DNA of 64,000 nt, taken from assembly GCF_000960765.1 (NCBI RefSeq), contig NZ_JYNH01000011.1:1-64000 (forward strand). The letters run 5' to 3'. This stretch comes from Desulfosporosinus sp. I2 (GTDB taxonomy: Bacteria; Bacillota; Desulfitobacteriia; Desulfitobacteriales; Desulfitobacteriaceae). This document shows positions 27,968 to 37,346 of the stretch, in pieces (position 1 is the stretch's first letter; each line of letters opens with the position of its first letter). The position numbers and the translations under genes were made by a program. Below the pieces are notes generated by a model. It did not search any database. It was not told where the DNA came from and saw only the letters and a list, made by a program, of their open reading frames with translations.

Positions 27968-28007
27968 AAATACCGCTTCTCAAACAAGAGCGCGGTATTT
28001 ATTTTTT
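27968..28007 (+). terminator. Terminator of the deacetylase gene
   Basis: AAATACCGC (27968-27976) pairs with GCGGTATTT (27992-28000), followed by a T-rich tail to 28007. Confidence 0.85.
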
Positions 28008-28119
28008 TCTGATAGGACATGAAGAGCAACTGGAAAATGTTAACACTTGAACTTTGATTGACATATCTTACTGTGAGCTCAATAAAAACCCAGATTATGG
28101 AAAGAGGAGGTTGTTCGAT

Positions 28120-28251
28120 ATGGCTTTCGGGGCAGGCGTCGTTGATGGTGTAGATGGTGCTGCATGTGGATGTGGACCGAACTTTTTACCAGGAATTGCA
28201 GTTGTTGTAGTGATAATTCTCTTATTAATTGCAATGGGCATTGTATTCTAA
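28120..28251 (+). CDS. YjcZ-like micro-protein 1 (43 aa)
   Basis: 43 residues: a Gly/Cys-containing head (GAACGCGPNF) and one C-terminal membrane helix ending LLLIAMGIVF. This is the architecture of the YjcZ/SscA-type tiny transmembrane family, linked in Bacillus to spore coat assembly. Start ATG 28120 follows GAGGAGG; the frame is open back to 28054 but without a ribosome site. First of four tandem genes; the ending AMGIVF is shared with number 3. Confidence 0.75.
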   Translation: MAFGAGVVDGVDGAACGCGPNFLPGIAVVVVIILLLIAMGIVF

Positions 28252-28293
28252 ATCTATTAATCTAAACAATAGAAAAATAAAGGAGGGTAAATC

Positions 28294-28440
28294 ATGTACG
28301 GATATGGAGCTGCTCGTCCAGGATATGGCGTGGGTTGTTGCGCACCCGCACCTGTCGTTGCACCCGTCGGAGTTGGCGTGGGTGTTGGGATTATTGCTAT
28401 TGCTATTTTGATCTTAATTGCTTTAGGAGTAATTTTCTAA
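28294..28440 (+). CDS. YjcZ-like micro-protein 2 (48 aa)
   Basis: 48 residues starting MYGYGAARPGYGVGCC, Gly/Tyr/Pro/Val-rich, then one membrane helix ending ILILIALGVIF. AGGAGGG lies 7 bases before ATG 28294. The MYGYGA start and ALGVIF end are shared with number 4. The cysteine pair could cross-link in a spore coat (inference). Confidence 0.75.
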   Translation: MYGYGAARPGYGVGCCAPAPVVAPVGVGVGVGIIAIAILILIALGVIF

Positions 28441-28466
28441 ACAATAAATTTAAGGAGGTTAAAACT

Positions 28467-28556
28467 ATGTTTGCAGGTGGAGCTGGAATTGGCGCTGGAA
28501 TCGCTATCGTTGTCGTGATTATTCTTTTGCTTATTGCCATGGGAATCGTATTCTAA
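28467..28556 (+). CDS. YjcZ-like micro-protein 3 (29 aa)
   Basis: 29 residues, almost entirely one membrane helix: a Gly-rich start MFAGGAGIGAGIAI and the AMGIVF end shared with number 1. AAGGAGG lies 7 bases before ATG 28467, a stronger signal than most genes here have. No cysteine. Confidence 0.72.
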   Translation: MFAGGAGIGAGIAIVVVIILLLIAMGIVF

Positions 28557-28596
28557 AAACTAATAAGGTAGAGTGAATACACGCGGAGGTGAGTTT

Positions 28597-28692
28597 ATGT
28601 ACGGGTATGGAGCTGGCGTTGGTGGATTTGCAGGAGCTGGGATCATTGCAATTGCAATCTTAATTCTGATCGCCTTAGGGGTTATCTTTTAA
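28597..28692 (+). CDS. YjcZ-like micro-protein 4 (31 aa)
   Basis: 31 residues: MYGYGAGVGGFAGAG then a membrane helix ending ILILIALGVIF, nearly the same as number 2 minus its middle. GGAGGTGA precedes ATG 28597. Last gene of the tandem set; a terminator follows at 28714. Confidence 0.72.
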   Translation: MYGYGAGVGGFAGAGIIAIAILILIALGVIF

Positions 28693-28713
28693 ACCATCTC
28701 TGATCGAATTTGT

Positions 28714-28741
28714 AGAGGACCCTTATTTAGGGGTCCTCTAT
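28714..28741 (+). terminator. Terminator of the micro-protein cluster
   Basis: GAGGACCC pairs with GGGGTCCTC around a TTATTTA loop. The T tract is short. Confidence 0.75.
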
Positions 28742-28793
28742 TGGCAGTGAAATTTCATGTGTTTGAAACCCTTAGCGGATAATTATTCTATTT

Positions 28794-28846
28794 TCCTTAG
28801 TCTTTATAAAGACTAAGGATCGCTAACATTTTGAACATAGCGATCC
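28794..28846. terminator. Two adjacent hairpins between convergent small genes
   Basis: TCCTTAGTCTTTATAAAGACTAAGGA (as two 13-base halves, 28794-28819) is a perfect palindrome, immediately followed by GATCGCT...AGCGATC (28818-28846). They lie downstream of both the plus-strand micro-protein set and the minus-strand Trp-rich peptide gene, and could stop either transcript. Confidence 0.6.
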
Positions 28847-28938
28847 TCTAATTACCAATTCTTAAATTATTACAAGTTATAAGAATAGAGATTAAACAAT
28901 GACATCCAACGAATCTAGTTTTTCCGGCTTAGTGACAC

Positions 28939-29022
28939 TTACCACCACCAACGACGAAAGCCCCACCATGGACCAAATCCAAAGCCCCACCAAGGGAAAC
29001 CACCCCAGCGACCCCACCACAT
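28939..29022 (-). CDS. 27-residue Trp/Gly-rich peptide
   Basis: On the minus strand ATG 29022 opens a 27-codon frame: starts MWWGRWGGFPWW, ends GFRRWWW, then TAA. Ten of 27 residues are Trp and seven are Gly. An AAGGAGG sits 8 bases upstream, as strong as any in the window. The gene converges on the four micro-protein genes. I do not recognise a family. The peptide is cationic and aromatic, suggesting membrane contact or a structural coat component (inference). A plus-strand frame across the same bases has no ribosome site. Confidence 0.6.
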   Translation of the reverse strand: MWWGRWGGFPWWGFGFGPWWGFRRWWW

Positions 29023-29202
29023 AGAGAAAACCTCCTTTTGTTCACAATTTGGTTTATTAGTAGCTATTGCTAATACAGAATATGAAAAGTGCTGGGAAAT
29101 AGTTCCAATATTTACCGTTGATAAAACGGTTGATGTAAGAGTGTGATTAGGTTGCTGATGATTAGGTTATACTACCACAAGCGAAGAGGGGGAGGGAGGT
29201 TC

Positions 29203-29649
29203 GTGGGATTCATTGAACTAATATTATTTGAAGGGGTACTTATTCTTTCCGCAGGAATCATTTTCTTCGGCGGGATATGGGGAACAGTTTTAGCCACAAT
29301 GGTTTTAAGTGGATTCAATTATCGTTTTAATGAGGGGGCACAGTTTTGGCAATGGCAAATACCCCTGCTTATTGGAGGAACGGTTGGAATAATATCTCTA
29401 CTCATCCTTGGTAGAATAGCCAATGAAGGTCAGAAGGTGAACGGACTGGTCGGAGGTGTGGTCAGTTTAGTGCTCTTTGGTGCTTTTCTTACCCCACTTG
29501 CCGCTATAATTGCTTGGGTCATGGTGGTTGGGACAGGGTTTATCCCTAAAAATAAGAAGAGTCAGGTTATAAAAAGTTTTTCTATTACGATTATGCGCTT
29601 GTTTCTCGGAGCAGTATTTATCTTCTATGGGAACTTCTTAACAGTCTAA
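29203..29649 (+). CDS. Small integral membrane protein of unknown function
   Basis: 148 residues with about four hydrophobic helices (roughly 2-35, 48-65, 75-105 and 125-147). Start GTG 29203 has GGGAGGGAGG upstream; an earlier TTG at 29143 is possible. No recognised motif. It has its own terminator downstream (29757) and no obvious operon partner. Confidence 0.6.
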   Translation: MGFIELILFEGVLILSAGIIFFGGIWGTVLATMVLSGFNYRFNEGAQFWQWQIPLLIGGTVGIISLLILGRIANEGQKVNGLVGGVVSLVLFGAFLTPLAAIIAWVMVVGTGFIPKNKKSQVIKSFSITIMRLFLGAVFIFYGNFLTV

Positions 29650-29756
29650 TCCAGAATTAGTCTTGCTTTAGAGTTACATTTTTGATATCTTATACATAGA
29701 CTATCTATGTCAGGCAATAGCTGGGCTTCATGGTTTGAGGCAGCGGAGGATCCGCG

Positions 29757-29787
29757 GGACTTCCTTGATATAAGGAGTCCTATTTTT
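29757..29787 (+). terminator. Terminator after the membrane protein gene
   Basis: GGACTTCCTT pairs with AAGGAGTCC around GATAT, with one bulged T, then TATTTTTAT. Confidence 0.65.
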
Positions 29788-29839
29788 ATGTGTTGCCATA
29801 ATCTAATCAGTAGTGTTTTAGGCGAAGGAGAGTAATGAC

Positions 29840-30838
29840 GTGGATGAGAAGACACAGGTGGCTTCATTATCTGTCGCATCAAATAGTTTCTTAACGTTTA
29901 GTAAAATTGTGATCGGGTTAAGTAGCGGCTCGGTAAGTATACTGTCAGAGGGAATCCATTCTGGCATTGACCTAGTGGCGGCTTTTATTGCCCTTTTTGC
30001 AGTCAGGGAATCGGGAAAGCCTGCAGACTCAGGTCATGCCTATGGACATGGGAAAATTGAGAATGTTTCTGGTACAATTGAAGCTGCTTTAATATTTGTG
30101 GCTGCTCTAATGATTATCGTGGAAGCGTTTCAGAAAGTTATGGATATTATTTATGGAGAAGGCGGACATGTTTCAGATTTGGGTCTTAGTTTAGGTTTAG
30201 TGGTTATGGGTGTTTCAGCAATTATTAATTTGATCGTCTCAACACGACTTATGAAGGTAGCCAGGCAGACTGATTCAGTAGCACTCGAAGCGGATGCTAT
30301 GCATTTAAGGACTGATGTTTTTACCTCAGTTGGAGTTTTTATAGGGATACTCTTGATTAAGTTTACGGGGTGGATGATCCTAGATCCGATCATAGCGCTG
30401 GGGGTTGCTATGATGATTATCAAGGCATCCTTTGACTTGACGAAGAAAGCATTTTCACCACTGGTTGACGTCAGTTTACCAGATGAAGAACGTGAGATTA
30501 TTGCCGAAGTCCTTTTATTTCATGCGGACGAATTTGTGGAATTTCACAAACTTCGTACAAGGAAGGCCGGAGCGGAAAGACATGTTGATTTACATTTGGT
30601 CGTTCCTAAATACACCTCAGTCGTTGATGCTCACGAACTTTGTGACAGGATAGAGCAGGAAATTAATGAGAGGTTACATCAAACATTTGTCCTAATTCAT
30701 GCAGAACCATGTAGTAGCAGAGAGGCCGAATGTCCTGTTGAGCATGGCGCAGTTTCATCCTGCCAACGCTGCAAAGTACAGAAATCAGAGGCCGGTCCAG
30801 AAGATAGAGGTCAGAGGCCAGAGATCAGAAACCATTAA
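29840..30838 (+). CDS. Cation diffusion facilitator (CDF) metal exporter
   Basis: 332 residues. Divalent-metal/H+ antiporter with six helices. Motifs: SEGIHSGID and the helix V region EADAMHLRTDVFTS hold the metal-site Asp/His, and HAYGHGKIENVSG is the loop signature. The cytoplasmic C-terminal domain (about 210-295) is ferredoxin-like, with a Cys-bearing end (CSSREAECP, SCQRC) that might bind metal. The last 15 or so residues are polar and coded by AGAGG/CAGAGGCCAGAG-like sequence, suggesting repeat DNA extended the gene. Start GTG 29840 with AAGGAGAG upstream. Confidence 0.88.
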   Translation: MDEKTQVASLSVASNSFLTFSKIVIGLSSGSVSILSEGIHSGIDLVAAFIALFAVRESGKPADSGHAYGHGKIENVSGTIEAALIFVAALMIIVEAFQKVMDIIYGEGGHVSDLGLSLGLVVMGVSAIINLIVSTRLMKVARQTDSVALEADAMHLRTDVFTSVGVFIGILLIKFTGWMILDPIIALGVAMMIIKASFDLTKKAFSPLVDVSLPDEEREIIAEVLLFHADEFVEFHKLRTRKAGAERHVDLHLVVPKYTSVVDAHELCDRIEQEINERLHQTFVLIHAEPCSSREAECPVEHGAVSSCQRCKVQKSEAGPEDRGQRPEIRNH

Positions 30839-30887
30839 CTTCTGAGGATGGGTAAGTCTGTCTTGGCTTTGGAGACTGAGGAACTAG

Positions 30888-30933
30888 CGAAGTCCGAGGT
30901 TCGAACTTCGTGCCTCGTGCCTCGTGCTTCGAG
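30888..30933. repeat. CGAAGCACGA-type dispersed repeat (copy C)
   Basis: CGAAGTCCGAGGTTCGAACTTCG is a palindromic start, then direct units TGCCTCG, TGCCTCG, TGCTTCG. Lies between the CDF gene and recJ. Confidence 0.65.
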
Positions 30934-30987
30934 AAAGCTTGCTGCTGTTTGCGCAGTGTCTTATAATGAGGGTCTGGGGGAATATAA

Positions 30988-33408
30988 ATGAAACGAATAT
31001 GGTCCATGCAACAATCTTCCGGACGAATGTCAGAAATTCTTGGCGATTCATTAGGCCTTTCTCCAGTAGTCACGGATATTTTAGCCATAAGGGGTTTTCA
31101 AGAACCAAAAGAAGCCATAGAATTTTTGCGACCGACACTCTTGAATCTTTCTTCCCCATTTTGTTTTAAGGATATGAAGCGAACTGTTCAACGCTTGTCC
31201 TTAGCCCTTGAAAAAAAAGAGAAAATCCTTATTTATGGAGATTACGATGTTGATGGGGTAACAAGTACTACGTTATTATATAAAGTCCTAACTGATTTAG
31301 GTTTTCAAGCAGTAGCCTATATTCCCCATCGGCAAGACGAGGGATATGGATTACATTCTGAAGCTATTCAACGGGCTGCAGAGGCTGGGGTAAGTGTTTT
31401 AATAACGGTAGATTGCGGAATCACTGCAATTTCGGAAGTAAAACTTGCAGAATCCTTGAATATCGATGTTATCCTTACAGATCACCATGAACCACTCGAA
31501 CGTTTACCGGAAGCCTATGCGATCTTAAATCCTAAAGTGGAGAATTCAGGGTACGGATTTCGAGATTTAGCCGGAGTAGGAGTGGCGTTCAAGTTAGCCC
31601 AAGCATTGCTGTCTTCGTTCGGAAATCAGGAAGTTGGCATACATACTGAAATCCAACTCTTAGATTTAGTGGCTTTAGGGACGGTTGCGGATTTAGTACC
31701 ACTCGTTGAGGAAAACCGAATTTTCGTCCAGCTTGGCCTTCGTCAGATGGAAGAATCCTGTCACTTGGGATTATTAGCTCTGCTCGACGAGTGTGGACTG
31801 AGGAATAAACCTCTTAAAGCCGGTCAAATCGGTTTTATGGTTGCCCCACGGATTAATGCCGCCGGACGAATGGACAGTGCACGAGCAGGACTGGAACTGC
31901 TCTTAACCGGGGATCAGGAACGAGCACGTGAGCTTGCTCATCAATTAACTCTGGAAAACCAAACCCGTCAGGAGGTTGAGAAAGCGATTTTGGCTGAGGC
32001 AATTGCTTTATTAGAGTGTGAACCCCTTCCCAGGGTCATTGTTCTATCAGCAAGCCATTGGCACCATGGCGTGATTGGGATTGTGGCATCTCGCTTGGTG
32101 GAACGCTATTATCGTCCGGTATTTATGATAGCGGAAGAAGGTGATGAAGCCAAGGGTTCTGCCCGTGGGATAGCGGGGTACCCTGTTTTGGAACAACTGA
32201 GTACTCAAGCCCAACTGTTAATAAAATTCGGGGGACATAGACAGGCTGCAGGCTTTTCTCTCCATACAGGAGATATCGGATGTTTCAGAGCGGGTTTAAA
32301 TGAACAGGCTTTGGCTTTTGAGGATTCTCTTTTTCAAGAAGTCCTGAAAATTGACCGGCAAGTTTCTCTTGAGGAAGTTTCAGCAGATTTACTCCGTCAA
32401 CTTGAACAAATGGCTCCCTTTGGCTTTGGAAATCCTGGGCCGACCCTAGCCTGTAAGGGAATTCCTGTGCATTCCGTCAGCGCTGTTGGCAAAGAAGGGA
32501 GTCATATTAAATTTCGTTTTGGATCTCAGGGAAAGCAAGAAGGGATTGCCTTCCGACTGGGTGATCGTATTGGAGAACTGAATGGTAAACTAAGTTTAGA
32601 TGCCGCGTTTAGCTTAGATTGGAATACCTTTCGGGGACGGGAAGATGTTCAATTAATGATCAAGGATATCCAAACCGAAGCGGAGTGGAGTGACAATTCC
32701 TCAAAGCTAGACTATGATACAGAAAACACCTTTCAGGAAATTGCTGTTGCTTATGATCGACCTATAGTGGAATGGTTGGACTGGCGTAACTTACTTCCCG
32801 AAGAGTGGCCTATGTCAGATATTAACTCCTTATGGATTTGGGATACGAACGGGAGCGCGCCGACTCTTAGAAAAGGGAAGAGCAAACGCCCACTGATAGA
32901 AGTGTCAGTCTCGGAAGTGGATCAAGAAGAGAGAAAAATTCAGGGAGAGACGCTGGGCGTGATTCTTGGCCTCCCCCTTACTGAAGAGGATTTTAAAGAA
33001 GGGGTCGAAAAACTTAGAATATTAGGCATTTTTCGGATTGCCCTTGCAGGATTTCAAAGTCCTGATGAGGAAAGGGTTCGTCAGCGATGTAATTGCCTTG
33101 AGCGTGAAGAATTGATCATGCTCTATCGGGCTCTCCTTGCCAAATCGAAGCTAGGGAACCCCTTCCATTGGGAATTTGATGCCCAAGTCTTACAAAATGG
33201 GAAACTTGCCCTTAAGATTTTTGAAGAGCTGGGTTTACTCCGTTGTCTAGGGGGGACTGACAAGATTGCCTTAGAGTGGATTCCCGCACAGAGTAAGTTG
33301 GATCTAGACACTTCTTTGCGTTATCGGTTTGCAAAGGAGCACGTTGCAAGGGCTTTAAAGTTCCAGCACAATTTATTAGAAAGTGTTGATTGGAATAGTT
33401 ATAATTGA
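30988..33408 (+). CDS. recJ: Single-stranded-DNA-specific exonuclease RecJ
   Basis: 806 residues, longer than the roughly 570 of E. coli RecJ. DHH phosphoesterase motifs: YGDYDVDGVTS, VDCGI, TDHHEP; DHHA1 with the GGHRQAAGFSL signature near residue 415. After the OB-like domain (to about 560) there is a C-terminal extension of about 240 residues as seen in many Firmicute RecJ proteins. 5'-3' exonuclease in recombination and repair. Start ATG 30988. Confidence 0.92.
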   Translation: MKRIWSMQQSSGRMSEILGDSLGLSPVVTDILAIRGFQEPKEAIEFLRPTLLNLSSPFCFKDMKRTVQRLSLALEKKEKILIYGDYDVDGVTSTTLLYKVLTDLGFQAVAYIPHRQDEGYGLHSEAIQRAAEAGVSVLITVDCGITAISEVKLAESLNIDVILTDHHEPLERLPEAYAILNPKVENSGYGFRDLAGVGVAFKLAQALLSSFGNQEVGIHTEIQLLDLVALGTVADLVPLVEENRIFVQLGLRQMEESCHLGLLALLDECGLRNKPLKAGQIGFMVAPRINAAGRMDSARAGLELLLTGDQERARELAHQLTLENQTRQEVEKAILAEAIALLECEPLPRVIVLSASHWHHGVIGIVASRLVERYYRPVFMIAEEGDEAKGSARGIAGYPVLEQLSTQAQLLIKFGGHRQAAGFSLHTGDIGCFRAGLNEQALAFEDSLFQEVLKIDRQVSLEEVSADLLRQLEQMAPFGFGNPGPTLACKGIPVHSVSAVGKEGSHIKFRFGSQGKQEGIAFRLGDRIGELNGKLSLDAAFSLDWNTFRGREDVQLMIKDIQTEAEWSDNSSKLDYDTENTFQEIAVAYDRPIVEWLDWRNLLPEEWPMSDINSLWIWDTNGSAPTLRKGKSKRPLIEVSVSEVDQEERKIQGETLGVILGLPLTEEDFKEGVEKLRILGIFRIALAGFQSPDEERVRQRCNCLEREELIMLYRALLAKSKLGNPFHWEFDAQVLQNGKLALKIFEELGLLRCLGGTDKIALEWIPAQSKLDLDTSLRYRFAKEHVARALKFQHNLLESVDWNSYN

Positions 33409-33423
33409 AAGGCGGAGTAGCTC

Positions 33424-33936
33424 ATGGACTTTAGAGATCATATTCGCGTAATTGCTGATTTCCCTAAGGAAGGGATATCCTATAAGGATGTTACTACCTT
33501 GCTTAAAAACGGTGAGATCTACCGTTTAGCAATAGACGCCCTTGTCGAACAAATTAAACCCTGGCAGCCTGACATAATCGTTGGACCAGAGGCACGTGGC
33601 TTTTTATTCGGAGCTCCAGTTGCCTATGCTTTGGGAATCGGTTTTGTTCCTGTGCGCAAACCAGGCAAGTTACCAGCAAAAACAATTTCGGAAACCTATG
33701 CTCTAGAATATGGATTTGATTCCTTAGAAGTCCACGCCGATGCCATTCATCCTGGAGAACGGGTTGTGATCGTTGATGACCTGTTAGCAACGGGTGGAAC
33801 GATGCTGGCCACAGCAAATTTAATGAAGAAAATTGGGGCAGACGTTCTTGGTATGGGATTTTTGATTGAATTAGGGTTCTTAAAGGGCCGGGATAAGCTT
33901 ATAGAGTATCCTGTTTTCTCGTTGGTTGAATATTAA
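33424..33936 (+). CDS. apt: Adenine phosphoribosyltransferase
   Basis: 170 residues. Salvages adenine to AMP. PRPP-binding motif [14 protein letters not shown], and [18 protein letters not shown] near the centre. Lies in the common recJ-apt-relA order, 15 bases after recJ, with AAAGGCGGAG upstream. Confidence 0.95.
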   Translation: MDFRDHIRVIADFPKEGISYKDVTTLLKNGEIYRLAIDALVEQIKPWQPDIIVGPEARGFLFGAPVAYALGIGFVPVRKPGKLPAKTISETYALEYGFDSLEVHADAIHPGERVVIVDDLLATGGTMLATANLMKKIGADVLGMGFLIELGFLKGRDKLIEYPVFSLVEY

Positions 33937-33993
33937 TTAAGATGGGAATAGGATAATCATGCCTAATCAATATCGGATGAGAGGAGTTCGCCA

Positions 33994-36204
33994 ATGTCCT
34001 TCGCGGAGCTAATGGCAATATTGCACAAGAAATCCCCACAGGCCCGTTTAGCTATTGTGGAGAAAGCCTATCAGTTTGCTGAGAAAGCACATCGTGGGCA
34101 ACTTCGCAATTCTGGGGAAGATTATATTCAGCACCCTTTGGAAGTCGCGCAGATTTTGGTTGAACTGGAAATGGATGAGGCGACCATTGCTGCCGCCTTA
34201 CTTCATGACGTTGTAGAGGATACTTCATTAACTCCTGGAGATATTGAAAAGGAATTCGGTTCAGAAATTGCGTTGCTTGTCGATGGGGTAACAAAGCTTG
34301 GACGGATTGAGTACAAGAGTAAAGTGGAGCAACAAGTCGAGAACCTACGCAAAATGTTTTTGGCAATGGCCAAGGATATTCGTGTAATTCTTATTAAGCT
34401 AGCTGATCGGCTCCATAACATGCGTACTTTAAAATATCATTCTATTGAGAAACAAAAAGAGATTGCTCAAGAAACCCTTGAGATCTTTGCACCTTTGGCT
34501 AACCGCCTGGGGATTTTTCGGATTAAATGGGAGTTAGAAGATCTTTCCTTTCGATATTTGAAACCTCAAGAATACTATGATTTAGTGGAAGGGATTGCTC
34601 TTAAACGACGGGAACGGGAAGCCTATATTAACGAAGTTATAATACAAATGCGTGAACGGTTAAGAGAAGTCGACATTTATGCGGATATCGCTGGACGGCC
34701 AAAGCATTTTTACAGTATCTATCGTAAAATGACGACCCAACATAAAGAACTGAGTGAGATTTACGATTTAATGGCGATTCGCGTGGTTGTAGAATCGGTC
34801 AATGATTGTTATGGGGCACTGGGTATCATCCATACCTTATGGAAGCCTATACCGGGACGATTTAAAGACTATATAGCCATGCCCAAACCGAACATGTATC
34901 AGTCACTGCATACTACGTTAATCGGAGTTCATGGAGAGCCTTTTGAAATTCAGATTCGGACTTGCGAAATGCATCGTACGTCAGAATATGGGATTGCCGC
35001 ACACTGGAAGTACAAGGAAGGCAATAAAGAAAATAACAAAGATGGAAGTAATAAGACGGCAAGTGTGAACTTTGAGCAAAAGCTTTCTTGGTTGCGTCAA
35101 CTGCTCGAGTGGCAACATGATTCCCGGGATGCCGGCGAATTTATGGAATCTTTGAAAATTGACTTATTTACAGACACGGTTTTCGTTTTTACTCCTAAAG
35201 GGGATGTGGTTGAACTGCCCGCGGATTCGTGCCCGGTCGATTTTGCTTACCGGGTTCATACGGATGTAGGGCATCGGTGTATCGGTGCCAAGATTAATGG
35301 ACGGATTGTTCCTCTGGAAACTAAACTCAGTAATGGCGATATTCTTGAGATTCTTACCTCGAAGCAAGGAGGCGCTCCAAGCCGAGATTGGTTAGCTTTT
35401 GTTAAAACGTCTCAGGCTAAGAATAGAATTCGGCAATGGTTTAAGAAAGAACAAAGAGAGGATAACATTGTCCGCGGACGTGAAAGTTTGGAACGGGAGG
35501 TCCGTAAACTTGGACTGGATCCGATTATTCTTAGGCCGGAAAGCCTACTTGCAATCGGTAAGAGTCAAAATCTTATGGGTTTGGATGATATATATGCTGC
35601 TATTGGGGATGGTGTCCTAACCACTAATAAGGTATTAATGCGCTTACGTGAGGATCTTTCCAAAGAAGAACGTGAAAAGTTGCAGCTTGCGTCACTTCAG
35701 CAGAGTGAGGGAAAAACATCTATCCAGACTTCCTACGGCAAAGCCTCTCACGGTGTAATGGTTAAGGGTATTGATAATGTGTTGATTCGTTTTGCACAGT
35801 GCTGTAACCCGCTTCCCGGGGATACGATAATCGGGTACATTACCCGTGGCCGAGGGGTGTCTATTCATCGTGGAGATTGTAGTAATGTCTTAAGCCATTC
35901 TCAAGAAGAAAGTGAGCGGGTTGTGGAAGTCGTATGGGCAGAACAGGTCGATTCCACCTATCCTGTCGATATTCAAATCTACGGAATGGACAAGCCGCGT
36001 TTGGTTACCGAGGTCATGAATACAGTCCTAGATACTCGCACGCATATTCTTGGGATTAACGCCCGAGTTGGGAAGGATAATATAGCTTATATTCAGTTGC
36101 GTATTGAAATTCGTAATCTTGAACAACTAAAAACAGTCATGCATAAAATCCGTAAGGTTAAAGACATTACGGAGGTTAAGCGGATTCATTCGGGAGGCAG
36201 ATAA
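33994..36204 (+). CDS. relA: Bifunctional (p)ppGpp synthetase/hydrolase
   Basis: 736 residues (RelA/SpoT, also called Rel). Order: HD hydrolase ([25 protein letters not shown], about 30-180), synthetase (about 240-350, [12 protein letters not shown] and [10 protein letters not shown]), TGS ([15 protein letters not shown]), conserved Cys region ([11 protein letters not shown]) and C-terminal ACT domain. Both catalytic domains look intact, so it should both make and degrade the alarmone. Ribosome site GAGGAG before ATG 33994. Confidence 0.95.
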   Translation: MSFAELMAILHKKSPQARLAIVEKAYQFAEKAHRGQLRNSGEDYIQHPLEVAQILVELEMDEATIAAALLHDVVEDTSLTPGDIEKEFGSEIALLVDGVTKLGRIEYKSKVEQQVENLRKMFLAMAKDIRVILIKLADRLHNMRTLKYHSIEKQKEIAQETLEIFAPLANRLGIFRIKWELEDLSFRYLKPQEYYDLVEGIALKRREREAYINEVIIQMRERLREVDIYADIAGRPKHFYSIYRKMTTQHKELSEIYDLMAIRVVVESVNDCYGALGIIHTLWKPIPGRFKDYIAMPKPNMYQSLHTTLIGVHGEPFEIQIRTCEMHRTSEYGIAAHWKYKEGNKENNKDGSNKTASVNFEQKLSWLRQLLEWQHDSRDAGEFMESLKIDLFTDTVFVFTPKGDVVELPADSCPVDFAYRVHTDVGHRCIGAKINGRIVPLETKLSNGDILEILTSKQGGAPSRDWLAFVKTSQAKNRIRQWFKKEQREDNIVRGRESLEREVRKLGLDPIILRPESLLAIGKSQNLMGLDDIYAAIGDGVLTTNKVLMRLREDLSKEEREKLQLASLQQSEGKTSIQTSYGKASHGVMVKGIDNVLIRFAQCCNPLPGDTIIGYITRGRGVSIHRGDCSNVLSHSQEESERVVEVVWAEQVDSTYPVDIQIYGMDKPRLVTEVMNTVLDTRTHILGINARVGKDNIAYIQLRIEIRNLEQLKTVMHKIRKVKDITEVKRIHSGGR

Positions 36205-36206
36205 TA

Positions 36207-36656
36207 TTGCGCAGTGTTGTTCAGCGTGTTAAACGGGCATCCGTGACCGTGAATGGTCAAACCGTAGGGCAGATAACTGACGGGCTCTTAGTGCTGCTGG
36301 CAGTCGGGCAGGGTGACAGTGTAAACGATTTGACCTGGATGGTGGATAAGCTTGTAGGTCTTCGGATTTTTGAAGATGAAGAGGGAAAAATGAATCGTTC
36401 CATACTGGATATGGGTGGAGAGCTTCTGGTGGTTTCTCAATTTACTCTCTATGGGGATTGCCGCAAGGGAAAACGTCCCAGCTTTTCTTCAGCCGCACCT
36501 CCAGAGCAGGCCAAGGAGATGTTTGAGAAAAGTGTGGAAGCGATTCGTAGCTACGGTCTTAAAGTCGAAACTGGGATCTTTCAAGCAGAGATGGATGTCG
36601 AACTGATCAACGATGGACCCGTAACGATTTTGTTGGATAGTGAAAAGAAATTTTAG
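36207..36656 (+). CDS. dtd: D-aminoacyl-tRNA deacylase
   Basis: 149 residues. Removes D-amino acids wrongly attached to tRNA. Starts [17 protein letters not shown], with the [20 protein letters not shown] active-site segment and the [11 protein letters not shown] end (Gly-cisPro loop). Start is TTG 36207, 2 bases after relA. Usual gene order after relA in Firmicutes. Confidence 0.94.
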   Translation: MRSVVQRVKRASVTVNGQTVGQITDGLLVLLAVGQGDSVNDLTWMVDKLVGLRIFEDEEGKMNRSILDMGGELLVVSQFTLYGDCRKGKRPSFSSAAPPEQAKEMFEKSVEAIRSYGLKVETGIFQAEMDVELINDGPVTILLDSEKKF

Positions 36657-36668
36657 GAGGGAACGTTG

Positions 36669-37289
36669 ATGATTGAAGGGCGGGCCATGGGTGCTATGGG
36701 GGCAAATTGCTACCTCTATGCATGTCCGGAAACCAAGAAAGCGGTAATCATTGACCCGGGAGCGGATGGCAATCAGATTTATCGCTGGGTATTAGAGAAG
36801 GGTGTAAAGGTCGACTATATTCTTATCACTCATGGACATGTCGATCACATTGGTGCTGTGGATGAACTAAGGGAGCTTTTAGGAAATGTATTAGTGGGGA
36901 TTCATACGGGAGATGCAGGCATGCTGACCGATGGCAAGAAGAACCTTTCTAGTTATTTTGGGCCAGGTCTCATCCAAAAGAAAGCGGATATTCTACTTCA
37001 GGATGGGCAAGAACTTATTATTGGTAACCAACGACTCAAGGTTATCTCGACCCCAGGGCATTCGCCTGGAGGAGTATGTTTTTTATGTACTGAGGGATTG
37101 TTTAGCGGGGATACACTGTTTGCGGGGTCGATTGGAAGAACCGATTTTCCGGGCGGCTCGTTAGACCAACTACTTGCTGGAGTTAAACAAAAGCTGTTAG
37201 TACTTCCGGAAGAAACTCGTGTTTTTCCGGGACATGGTGAAGAAACCAGTATTGGAGAAGAAAAGCGGGACAATCCTTTTTTGGGATAA
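36669..37289 (+). CDS. MBL-fold metallo-hydrolase (glyoxalase II-like)
   Basis: 206 residues. Metallo-beta-lactamase fold with the HGHVDHIGA zinc motif, STPGHSPGG, FSGDTLFAGSIGRTDFPGG and the final FPGHGEETSIG. Related to small YqgX/GloB-like hydrolases; the thioester substrate is unknown. ATG 36669 is preferred over the TTG three bases earlier; AGGAGGG is upstream. Confidence 0.88.
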   Translation: MIEGRAMGAMGANCYLYACPETKKAVIIDPGADGNQIYRWVLEKGVKVDYILITHGHVDHIGAVDELRELLGNVLVGIHTGDAGMLTDGKKNLSSYFGPGLIQKKADILLQDGQELIIGNQRLKVISTPGHSPGGVCFLCTEGLFSGDTLFAGSIGRTDFPGGSLDQLLAGVKQKLLVLPEETRVFPGHGEETSIGEEKRDNPFLG

Positions 37290-37310
37290 AGTAAATTGGG
37301 TCCAGAGGAT

Positions 37311-37340
37311 TTGACAAGCAGACGTCATATTTGATAAAAT
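37311..37340 (+). promoter_or_regulatory. Promoter of the hisS-aspS T-box transcript
   Basis: TTGACA (37311-37316), 18-base spacer, TAAAAT (37335-37340). Confidence 0.7.
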
Positions 37341-37346
37341 GATGTT

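Noticed and set aside
28899-29024. Plus-strand 41-codon frame rich in Thr/Ser/Pro over the Trp-rich peptide gene
   Set aside because: No ribosome site before its ATG, and its composition is just the complement of the TGG/GGT-rich minus-strand gene, which has AAGGAGG.
29646-29882. Minus-strand 78-codon frame between the membrane protein and CDF genes
   Set aside because: It overlaps the CDF start and a terminator and has no ribosome site.
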